From Macromonas nakdongensis (lineage in GTDB: Bacteria; Pseudomonadota; Gammaproteobacteria; Burkholderiales; Burkholderiaceae_C), in assembly GCF_002837145.1 (NCBI RefSeq), contig NZ_NWMV01000009.1, positions 1 through 64,000 of the forward strand: a stretch of DNA of 64,000 bases, read 5' to 3'. Below the pieces are notes generated by a model. That model was not told where the DNA came from. It made no database searches and was given only the letters and a program-made list of their open reading frames with translations. The position numbers and the translations under genes were made by a program. The number at the start of each line of letters is the position of its first letter. Positions within the stretch are counted from its first letter, which is position 1. Below are positions 1 to 6,772 of the stretch, in pieces.

Positions 1-584
1 GCCCCGCCGTGCCCGAACCGCTGCCAGCCGACGCCGCGCCGCCGCTGAACGACGCCGACAAACGCCTGTCCGGCGCGCTCATGCGCGTGAACCACGTGGG
101 CGAAATCTGCGCCCAGGCGCTCTACACCTCGCAGGCGCTCGCGGCCCGGCTCGGCCCGGGTCCGGTCGCCGCGCGCGAACGGCTGGCGCGCCACCTCGAA
201 GCCGCCGGCCAGGAGGAAACCGACCACCTGGCCTGGTGCAAGCAGCGGCTCGACGAACTCGGCGACCGCCCCTCGTTGCTGAACCCGCTGTGGTACGCCG
301 GCGCCTTCGGCATCGGCCTGCTGGCCGGGCGCCTGGGTGGCCCGGTCAGCCTGGGCTTCGTGGTGGAAACCGAACGCCAGGTAGAGGCCCACCTCGACAG
401 CCACATGGACCGCCTGCCGGCCCACGACCACGCCTCGCGCGCCATCGTGGCGCAAATGAAGGACGACGAAGTGCGCCACGCGCGCGAGGCCCAGCACGCC
501 GGCGCGGCCGAATTGCCGACACCGGTCAAACGCGCCATGCGCCTGGCCGGCCGGGTCATGACGACCCTGGCCCACCGCCTCTGA
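1..584 (+). CDS. coq7: Coq7 family ubiquinone hydroxylase, 5' end outside window
   Basis: Di-iron monooxygenase that hydroxylates 2-polyprenyl-3-methyl-6-methoxybenzoquinol late in ubiquinone synthesis, at the inner membrane. Counting from the GTG at 9, the ferritin-like iron ligands are visible: E32 in HVGE, E70 with H73 in EETDH, E122 in VVETE and E154 with H157 in DDEVRH. The frame is open to the window edge and about 190 residues are present against roughly 205-215 usual for the family, so the first 20-30 residues probably lie upstream; the GTG at 9 is an internal codon in that reading. Converges on the OsmC-like gene with 33 bp between. The family call is firm, the start is not. Confidence 0.93.
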   Translation, partial: PAVPEPLPADAAPPLNDADKRLSGALMRVNHVGEICAQALYTSQALAARLGPGPVAARERLARHLEAAGQEETDHLAWCKQRLDELGDRPSLLNPLWYAGAFGIGLLAGRLGGPVSLGFVVETERQVEAHLDSHMDRLPAHDHASRAIVAQMKDDEVRHAREAQHAGAAELPTPVKRAMRLAGRVMTTLAHRL

Positions 585-617
585 CGCCGCCCCCTGGCCC
601 CACGGGGCCCCGGCCGC

Positions 618-1067
618 TCAGGCCTCGATCAGGTCGAAGCTGGTCGTGATCTCGGCCGTCTTGCCCAGCATGATGCTGGCCGAGCAGTATTTGTCGTGGC
701 TCATGGCGATGGCGCGCTCCACCGCACCGGCCGAAATGCCCTTGCCGGTGACGGTGAAGTGCATGTGGATCTTGGTGAACACCTTGGGCTCGGTCTCTGC
801 GCGCTCGCTGCTCAGCTTGACGCTGCAGCCGCGCACGTCGTGGCGGCCACGCTTGAGGATGAGCACCACGTCGTAGGCGGTGCAGCCGCCGGTGCCGGCC
901 AGCAGGGTTTCCATGGGACGCGGGGCCAGGTTGGCGCCACCGTTCTCGGGTTTGGCCGCGTCGGGCGCGCCGTCCATGGCCAGCACGTGGCCGCTGCCGG
1001 TTTCGGCCACAAAGCCCATGTTCGAACGGGTGCCGGCGGCGCCGGTCCAGGTGACGGTGCATTCCAC
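618..1067 (-). CDS. OsmC family protein
   Basis: A 149-residue OsmC/Ohr-fold protein of the YhfA-like branch, cytosolic, with a probable thiol peroxidase role. The two conserved cysteines of the family are present, C62 in GTGGCTAY and C128 in HDKYCS. The frame stays open upstream to 1175, but the GTG at 1067 is preceded at proper spacing by a TTGGAGA ribosome site and gives the normal family length, so I chose it. It reads away from a small-RNA candidate whose promoter begins about 40 bp upstream. Substrate is unknown; no organic hydroperoxide (MarR-type OhrR) regulator is adjacent. Confidence 0.85.
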   Translation of the reverse strand: MECTVTWTGAAGTRSNMGFVAETGSGHVLAMDGAPDAAKPENGGANLAPRPMETLLAGTGGCTAYDVVLILKRGRHDVRGCSVKLSSERAETEPKVFTKIHMHFTVTGKGISAGAVERAIAMSHDKYCSASIMLGKTAEITTSFDLIEA

Positions 1068-1104
1068 AGAAATGTCTCCAAAAAAACAACAGAGTGCGTC
1101 GAGG

Positions 1105-1136
1105 TTGTTGCAACGCAACAATATCGGGTTTATACT
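1105..1136 (+). promoter_or_regulatory. Sigma-70 promoter of the sRNA candidate, with an inverted repeat over the -35 box
   Basis: TTGCAA (1108-1113), a 17-nt spacer and TATACT (1131-1136) make a near-consensus promoter pointing right, with the start expected near 1143. The inverted repeat TTGTTGC-aac-GCAACAA (1105-1121) covers the -35 element, the layout expected of a repressor site. No open reading frame with a ribosome site starts behind it. The function of the repeat is inference. Confidence 0.6.
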
Positions 1137-1142
1137 GAGACC

Positions 1143-1262
1143 ATTGTATGCAATCCAGCCAACGCTGGCTTGCATCGCCCGGGGCCAGCCCCGTTGTCAG
1201 TTGTCTCCTCTGCCCTCTATGGGTGGTTCAAAGCCCGGTCAATCGCGACCGGGCTTTTTTTT
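1143..1262 (+). ncRNA. Candidate trans-acting small RNA, about 120 nt
   Basis: A free-standing transcription unit between a good promoter and an intrinsic terminator, with no coding potential. Predicted fold: a 5' hairpin ATGCAA/TTGCAT plus CCAGC/GCTGG with a CAAC loop (1148-1175), a second stem CGGGG/CCCCG with a CCAG loop (1180-1193), an unpaired C/U-rich stretch (about 1201-1219) containing CTCCTC that could pair with ribosome-binding sites, then a terminator stem ending in eight T. This is the architecture of an Hfq-type regulatory RNA. I do not recognise the family; a betaproteobacterial Rfam sRNA is possible. The 5' end is inferred from the promoter. Confidence 0.55.
1231..1262 (+). terminator. 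Rho-independent terminator of the sRNA candidate
   Basis: Stem AGCCCGGTC / GACCGGGCT around an AATCGC loop, followed by a run of eight T. Rightward polarity only; no upstream protein gene on this strand could use it, which supports a separate RNA gene. Confidence 0.85.
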
Positions 1263-1284
1263 GCCTTCCAGCCGCCACACCGGC

Positions 1285-1311
1285 AAAAAAAAAGCCACCC
1301 CAAGGGGTGGC
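1285..1311 (-). terminator. Rho-independent terminator, leftward
   Basis: On the minus strand GCCACCC and GGGTGGC form a stem followed by nine T. It lies about 170 bp past the stop of the sensor kinase and is the likely end of the two-component operon, or of a separate minus-strand RNA from the gap between. Confidence 0.8.
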
Positions 1312-1481
1312 GTGAAGTCCATCAGGACGTCGTTGGGAACCTAGCAGTTGCTGGCGTTCTCTTGTTCGGGCCAGCAACTCCCTGAATGCGCGATGTTCTC
1401 TTGTATGTGCTGACAGCCTTGTGGTCGATTGTGCACCTGCAGCATGGGCTTGAACATCCCCTGTTTGGGGGAGGCAAACCT
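1312..1481. other. Non-coding gap downstream of the sensor kinase with a large hairpin
   Basis: No convincing gene. A perfect 10-bp inverted repeat AGTTGCTGGC / GCCAGCAACT (1346-1355 and 1370-1379, 14-nt loop) would fold in the kinase 3' untranslated RNA just before the terminator. A minus-strand frame of 38 codons starts near 1458, has no clear ribosome site, and I do not call it a gene. The stretch may be a structured 3' UTR or a 3'-derived sRNA. Confidence 0.4.
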
Positions 1482-2714
1482 TCAAACTGGCAAAAATACG
1501 GCGAAACGGGCGCCCCCGCCGGGGTGTGCTTCGCAGCGCACGTGGCCGCCGTGGCGTTCGGCGATGGTCCGCACCAGGGCCAGCCCCAGACCCACGCCGC
1601 CTTCGCGCTCGCTCGCGCCGGGCAGGCGGTAGAAAGGCTGGAAAATGCGTTCGCGCTGCTCGGCCGGCACGCCAGGGCCACGGTCGCTGACGCTCAACGT
1701 CCAGCCCGATGCGGCACCGGGGCCGCCCACCGGGGGCTGCAAGGCGCAGGTGACGCTGGCCGGGTCACCCGCGCGCAGGCCGTGGCGCCGGGCGTTTTCC
1801 AGCAGGTTGCGCAGCAGGCGCCGCAGCAGTCGCGCGTGTCCGCGGATCACCGCCGGAGGCAAGCCATCGGCCACGTCCAGGGTGGCGCCGGTGCGGGCAC
1901 ACTCCTCGGCGGCCAGGCCCAGCAGGTCCACCTCCTCCAACGGCCCCAGGGCGGCGGCGTCGTTCGGATCGGCCAGGTCGAGCCGGCTGGCCAGCAGGAT
2001 TTCGTCGATCAGCTCGTCCAGCTCGGCGATGTTGCGCTCGATCTCGCGACGCTGGGCGGGGCTGACGCCGTCCTCCAGCAAGGCCAGGCCCATGCGGATG
2101 CGCGCCAGCGGCGAGCGCAGTTCGTGCGAGGCATTGGCCAGCAAGGTTTTGTGCGCTTGCAGTAGCGACTGCACCCGCTCGGCGGCGGCGTTGAAGCGCT
2201 CGGCCAGGAAGGCCACCTCGTCGCGCCCCTGCACCGGCACCCGTGCCCCCAAATCGCCTTCGCCCCAGCGCTGCACGCCGCGCTGCAGGGTTTCCAGGCG
2301 CTGGGTCAGCCGGCGCACCACCGGGTAGGCGCCCAGCGCCACGGCCAGGGCCACACCCACCAGCAGCACCACAAAACCGCCGAGCGACTGGAACAGGCCG
2401 AACGGCTCGGCCCGTCCCCCCGGCGGATGGGGCGGGCGCGGCAACTGGATGGTGAGGGTTTCGCCACTGTCCAGCGGCACCTCGAATTCCGGTCCCCGGT
2501 CGCCGCGGCTCAGGCGCACCGGCGCCCGGCCCAGCACCTGGCCGTCGGCGTTGCGCACCACCACCTCGCGGCCGGGCCGCTGGGCCCGCTCGTGTTCCCA
2601 CTGGGCGCGCCACATCCAGCCCAGCAGCAGCGTCATCACGGTGATGGCGGCCACCACCGCCAGCCACAGGCGCAGCGACAGGTGCTGGTGCAGGCGCGGA
2701 CGCGGCAGGTGCAC
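1482..2714 (-). CDS. Two-component sensor histidine kinase
   Basis: Inner-membrane sensor kinase of 410 residues. Transmembrane helices at about 15-35 and 108-132 flank a short periplasmic loop of about 70 residues; HAMP follows (about 133-185), then the HisKA helix with phospho-acceptor H197 in ASHELRSP, the N box in LLRNLLENARRHG, and the ATP-binding G1 (DRGPGVP) and G2 (GVGLGLALV) boxes. The response regulator lies 3 bp upstream and is transcribed first, so the two are a partner pair. The small periplasmic loop resembles CpxA/RstB-class sensors, but the signal is unknown. Confidence 0.9.
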   Translation of the reverse strand: MHLPRPRLHQHLSLRLWLAVVAAITVMTLLLGWMWRAQWEHERAQRPGREVVVRNADGQVLGRAPVRLSRGDRGPEFEVPLDSGETLTIQLPRPPHPPGGRAEPFGLFQSLGGFVVLLVGVALAVALGAYPVVRRLTQRLETLQRGVQRWGEGDLGARVPVQGRDEVAFLAERFNAAAERVQSLLQAHKTLLANASHELRSPLARIRMGLALLEDGVSPAQRREIERNIAELDELIDEILLASRLDLADPNDAAALGPLEEVDLLGLAAEECARTGATLDVADGLPPAVIRGHARLLRRLLRNLLENARRHGLRAGDPASVTCALQPPVGGPGAASGWTLSVSDRGPGVPAEQRERIFQPFYRLPGASEREGGVGLGLALVRTIAERHGGHVRCEAHPGGGARFAVFLPV

Positions 2715-2717
2715 GGC

Positions 2718-3446
2718 TCAGTCCTGCTGCTTGGCGAACACATAGCCCACGCCGCGCACCGTCAGGATGCGGCGCGGGGCCTTGGGGTCGTCTTCGATGG
2801 CGTGGCGGATGCGGCCCATGTGCACGTCGATGGAGCGGTCAAAGGCTTCCAGTTCGCGCCCGCGCACCGCTTCCATGATCTGGTCGCGGCTGAGCACCCG
2901 GCCGGCACGCTCGGCCAGCACCACCAGCAGGTCGAACTGGTGGGCGGTGATGTCGCAGGGTCGGCCATGGACGGTGACGCTGCGGGCGTCGCGATCGATG
3001 TCGAGCGAGCCGAAGCGCAAGGGCGGCTGGCCCGGTACCGCCGAGGCGCCCAGCGGCCCGTCCCGGCGCCGCAGCACGGCGCGGATGCGTGCCAGCAGTT
3101 CGCGCGGCTCGAAGGGTTTGGGCAGGTAATCGTCGGCGCCCATTTCCAGGCCGATGATGCGGTCCATCGGGTCGCCCTTGGCGGTGAGCATGAGCACCGG
3201 CACGCGCGCGGCCTCGCCCGGCAGGGCGCGCAGGCGACGGCACACGTCCAGGCCATCGGTGTCGGGCAGCATCAGGTCGAGGATGACGAGGTCGGGCAGG
3301 CGCTGCTGCACCGCGGCCAGTCCGGCCGCGCCGTCGCCGGCGTGCGCCACGCTGTAGCCAGAACGTTGCAGGTACTCGGCCACCATGCCCGCCAGGCGGG
3401 CATCGTCTTCGATCATCAGGAGGTGCTGGGCGGGGGTCACCGTCAT
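2718..3446 (-). CDS. OmpR-family DNA-binding response regulator
   Basis: A 242-residue regulator with an N-terminal receiver (acid pocket D14-D15, phospho-acceptor D57 in VILDLMLPDTDG, conserved Lys in LTAKG) and a C-terminal winged helix from about residue 140 (VRGVGYVF at the end, the usual OmpR wing). It starts with ATG and directly precedes its kinase. Residue pattern puts it near the RstA/CpxR type, but target genes cannot be inferred from the neighbours: the next gene upstream, an AmpG-like permease, ends 73 bp away and may or may not share the transcript. Confidence 0.92.
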   Translation of the reverse strand: MTVTPAQHLLMIEDDARLAGMVAEYLQRSGYSVAHAGDGAAGLAAVQQRLPDLVILDLMLPDTDGLDVCRRLRALPGEAARVPVLMLTAKGDPMDRIIGLEMGADDYLPKPFEPRELLARIRAVLRRRDGPLGASAVPGQPPLRFGSLDIDRDARSVTVHGRPCDITAHQFDLLVVLAERAGRVLSRDQIMEAVRGRELEAFDRSIDVHMGRIRHAIEDDPKAPRRILTVRGVGYVFAKQQD

Positions 3447-3519
3447 GGCGGCATCTTGCCATGGGCGCGTGTCTGGCCGCCGGCGCCCGCGTAAAGTTGC
3501 GTGAAGCCGGGCGGGCGCC

Positions 3520-5121
3520 TCAGCCGCGCGGCGGCTCGGCCACCGCCAGCCGGCGCCCGGCCAGCCACACCAGCGCCATCACCGGCAGGCCGATGCCGGT
3601 GGTGAACCAGAAAAAGCCGGGGTAGCCCATCGCGTCCACCATGCCGCCCGAATAGCCGCCCAGGGTCTTGGGCAGCAGCGTCATGAGCGAACTGAAAATG
3701 GCGTACTGCACCGCGGTGAAGGACACGTTCGTCAGGCTGGAGAGGAAGGCGACGAAGGCCGCGCTGGAAAAGCCGGCGGCCAGGTTGTCGGCCGCCACCA
3801 CGGCGTACATCAGCGGCACGTCGTGGCCGGCCTGGGCCAGCGCCACAAAGCCCAGGTTGGTGCCCGCGGCCAGCACCGCCCCCCACATGAGCGAGCGCAT
3901 CACCCCCAGGCGCGTGGCCAGGATGCCCCCGAAAAAGCCGCCTGCGATGCTGACCACCACCCCAAAGGTTTTCACGGCGTAGGCGATTTCGGGCTTGGAA
4001 AAGCCCAGGTCCTGGTAGAACACATTGGAGATGACGCCCAGCACGATGTCAGAAATGCGGTACAGCCCGACCAGCGCCAGCAGCAGCCACGCGGTGCGGG
4101 CACCGTAGCGCTGGAAGAAGTCCAGCACCGGGGCCACCCAGGTGGTGTGGGCCTGGGCACGGCTGGCCAGGCCCAGCCGCACCAGGCCCCAGCCCACGGC
4201 AAAGGCCGCGCCCAGGCCCAGGGCCATGCGCAGGGCTTCGAGCAGCAGGGTCTGCAGCGGGCCGCTGGCCGCCACGGCCGTGGCGCTGAGCTGCCCCACC
4301 GCATAGAACACGGACACAAAGGCCAGCACGCTGGCGCCGAACACCGCCAGCAGGCGCAGGTGCTCACCCGCGGGCAGTGGCGCGCTGCGCTCACGGGACA
4401 CCTGCGGCTCCGGCGTGATCAAGGTGGTGAGCATGCCCACGCCCATGGTCGCGGCCATCACCAAGTACGTCCACTGCCACGCCGGGTAGCGGTAATCGCC
4501 CTTGACCGAGCCCCAGTACGACGCCAGAAACAGCGCCCCAGCCCCGGCCACGATCATGCCCAACCGGTAACCCGCGATGTAGGCCGACGACAGCAGCCCC
4601 TGCTGTTCGGGCCGCCCGATTTCGATGCGGTAGGCGTCGATGACGATGTCTTGCGTGGCCGACATGAAACCCAGCAACACCGCGAAACCGGCCATGGTGG
4701 TGAGCGTGTGGCCCCCAGCGGCCGGGTCGGTCAAGGCCATGCCGACGATGGCCCCCGCCGCCCCCAGTTGCGCCAGCAGCATATAGGCGCGGCGCCGGCC
4801 CAGCCGGGCCGTCAACAGCGGCAGCGGCAGCCGGTCCACCAGCGGCGCCCAGACGAACTTGAACGAATACCCCAACGCCGCCCAGCTGAAGAAGGTGACC
4901 GCCTTGCGCTCCACCCCGGCCTCGCCCAACCACAGCGAGAGCGAGGAAAAGATCAGCAGGATCGGCAACCCCGCCGAAAAACCCAGCAGCAGCAGGCTGA
5001 GCACGCGCCAATCCCACAGGGTGGCCAGGGTCTGGCGCCAGCCCGCCGGCATGGCCCCTGCCCCCGCCCCGGGCTGGGCATCTGGAGAAGGGTGAGCATT
5101 TGCAACGGAAGGAGGTGCCAT
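3520..5121 (-). CDS. ampG: AmpG-like MFS permease
   Basis: Inner-membrane major facilitator of 533 residues with about 12 hydrophobic segments. AmpG proteins import anhydromuropeptides for peptidoglycan recycling and so set beta-lactamase induction in many bacteria. The family segments are visible: LGFSAGLP in the first helix, KFVWAPLVDR in the second to third loop, and SATQDIVIDAYRIE in the fourth helix. The frame extends to 5220, but the ATG at 5121 leaves room for the divergent protease; a later ATG, at MPAGWRQ, is also possible. The long central loop is the usual longer AmpG form. No ampD, nagZ or bla gene is nearby. Confidence 0.82.
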   Translation of the reverse strand: MAPPSVANAHPSPDAQPGAGAGAMPAGWRQTLATLWDWRVLSLLLLGFSAGLPILLIFSSLSLWLGEAGVERKAVTFFSWAALGYSFKFVWAPLVDRLPLPLLTARLGRRRAYMLLAQLGAAGAIVGMALTDPAAGGHTLTTMAGFAVLLGFMSATQDIVIDAYRIEIGRPEQQGLLSSAYIAGYRLGMIVAGAGALFLASYWGSVKGDYRYPAWQWTYLVMAATMGVGMLTTLITPEPQVSRERSAPLPAGEHLRLLAVFGASVLAFVSVFYAVGQLSATAVAASGPLQTLLLEALRMALGLGAAFAVGWGLVRLGLASRAQAHTTWVAPVLDFFQRYGARTAWLLLALVGLYRISDIVLGVISNVFYQDLGFSKPEIAYAVKTFGVVVSIAGGFFGGILATRLGVMRSLMWGAVLAAGTNLGFVALAQAGHDVPLMYAVVAADNLAAGFSSAAFVAFLSSLTNVSFTAVQYAIFSSLMTLLPKTLGGYSGGMVDAMGYPGFFWFTTGIGLPVMALVWLAGRRLAVAEPPRG

Positions 5122-5147
5122 GACCCGATTTTGCCTATCATTGCGCC

Positions 5148-6047
5148 ATGTGCTGGCTATGCGATGCAAAACGGGCGGCCAATGCCCCCACTTCCTCCCA
5201 CGGCCCCGAGGCCGCGCCACACCGCTGGTCGTCGCGCCGCGGGTTTCTGCTGGCCGCCAGCGCTGGTGCGGCCACGGCCACCGGCTTGGCCCCAGTCCCC
5301 GCGGCCGCGCAGGTGGACGTGGGCAACGCCTCGGGCCTGCGCAAGCTGGTGCCGGCGCAGCAACTCGAGGGCGCCGCCACCCAGCAATACAGCCAGATGC
5401 TGGCCGAAGCCAAGGCCAAAAACGCCCTGGCGCCCGACCACCACCCGCAACTGCGCAAACTGCGCGCCATCGCGCGCCAGCTCATTCCCCACACCACCCC
5501 GTGGAACGACCGCGCACGCGGCTGGCAATGGGAGGTCAACCTCATCGGCAGCAGCCAGATCAACGCCTTCTGCATGCCCGGCGGCAAGATCGCCTTCTAC
5601 ACCGGCATCCTCGACAAGCTGCAGCTCAACGACGACGAGCAGGCCATGATCATGGGCCACGAAATGGCCCACGCCCTGCGCGAACACGCGCGCGAACGCT
5701 TGGCCAAGACGCAGGCCACCAGCCTTGGGCTGTCGATCGGGGCGCAGCTGCTGGGCCTGGGCGACCTGGGCAACGTGGCCGCCAACCTGGGCACCCAGCT
5801 GCTGAGCCTGAAGTACAGCCGCGACGACGAGACCGAGGCCGATCTGGTGGGCCTGGAGCTGGCCGCGCGCGGCGCTTACCGGCCACAGGCCAGCGTCAGC
5901 CTGTGGGAGAAGATGACCTCGCAGAACGGCGCCGGCGGGCCGGGCTTTTTGTCCACCCACCCGAGCGGGCCCAACCGCATCCGCGAACTGCAGGCCAACG
6001 TGCCCAAGGTGCAGGGCCTGTACGAACAGGCCCGCCGCGGCGGCTGA
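5148..6047 (+). CDS. M48 family metalloprotease with Tat signal
   Basis: A 299-residue zinc protease of the BepA/YfgC-like M48 group. An N-terminal twin-arginine segment (SRRGFLLAASAG, Arg30-Arg31) followed by an Ala-rich stretch and AQ cleavage site sends it to the periplasm. The zinc site HEMAH is at 171-175 and the third ligand E230 lies in DDETEAD. No TPR region is present, so it is the short form. The ATG at 5148 is only 26 bp from the divergent AmpG start, so promoters must overlap coding sequence or one start lies further in. Likely periplasmic protein quality control; substrate unknown. Confidence 0.87.
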   Translation: MCWLCDAKRAANAPTSSHGPEAAPHRWSSRRGFLLAASAGAATATGLAPVPAAAQVDVGNASGLRKLVPAQQLEGAATQQYSQMLAEAKAKNALAPDHHPQLRKLRAIARQLIPHTTPWNDRARGWQWEVNLIGSSQINAFCMPGGKIAFYTGILDKLQLNDDEQAMIMGHEMAHALREHARERLAKTQATSLGLSIGAQLLGLGDLGNVAANLGTQLLSLKYSRDDETEADLVGLELAARGAYRPQASVSLWEKMTSQNGAGGPGFLSTHPSGPNRIRELQANVPKVQGLYEQARRGG

Positions 6048-6060
6048 AGGCCCGGCGCGC

Positions 6061-6702
6061 TCAGGCCAGGTCGCGCACGTAGGGGTTGCTGCGGCGTTCG
6101 CGGCCGAAGGTGCTTTCCGGGCCGTGGCCGGGGATGAACACCGTGTCGTCGCCCATGGGCCACAGGCGCTGGCGGATGCTGTCGATCAGCTGCTCGTGGT
6201 CGCCCTGCGGGAAGTCGGTGCGGCCGATGCTGCCGGCGAACAGCACGTCGCCCACAAAGGCGCGTTTCGCTTCGGGCGAGTGGAACACCACGTGGCCCGG
6301 GGTGTGGCCGGGGCAGTGGCGCACGTTCAACACGCTGCGGCCGACCTGCACCGTGTCGCCGTCGGCCAGCCAGCGCGTGGGGGTGAAGTGGCCGGCGGGC
6401 GGAAAACCGAACATCACGCTCTGCTGCGGCAAGCCGTCGATCCAGAACTGGTCGCCCGGGTGCGGCCCGACGATGGGCAGCTGCAGCCGCTCGGCCAGGG
6501 TGGCGGTGCCACCGGCGTGGTCGATGTGGGCGTGGGTCAGCCAGATCTGGCCGAGCTTGAGGCCCAGGCGCTGCGCCTCGGCCAGCACGGTGTCCAGGTC
6601 GCCGCCCGGGTCGATGACGGCGGCGTCCAGGGTCGCGTCGCACCAGACGAGGGAACAGTTCTGCTGGAACGGCGTGACGGGGATGGTGAGGTACTGGAGC
6701 AT
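6061..6702 (-). CDS. MBL-fold hydrolase, glyoxalase II-like
   Basis: A 213-residue metallo-beta-lactamase-fold hydrolase, cytosolic. Zinc ligands: THAHIDH at 56-62, His in GHTPGH, Asp in FVGDVLFAGSIGR and the last His in IPGHGPEST. It is shorter than GloB (about 250) and lacks the C-terminal glutathione-binding domain, so it belongs to the YcbL-like group that still cleaves lactoylglutathione slowly. It converges on the M48 protease with 13 bp between and shares a strand with the ATPase upstream. Confidence 0.88.
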   Translation of the reverse strand: MLQYLTIPVTPFQQNCSLVWCDATLDAAVIDPGGDLDTVLAEAQRLGLKLGQIWLTHAHIDHAGGTATLAERLQLPIVGPHPGDQFWIDGLPQQSVMFGFPPAGHFTPTRWLADGDTVQVGRSVLNVRHCPGHTPGHVVFHSPEAKRAFVGDVLFAGSIGRTDFPQGDHEQLIDSIRQRLWPMGDDTVFIPGHGPESTFGRERRSNPYVRDLA

Positions 6703-6772
6703 GGGTCGGGGCGGCGCGGGGCCACAAAAAGGGCGTTGGCCGGCATGTTAGCGAATTCCCCGCCGGCCCGGG

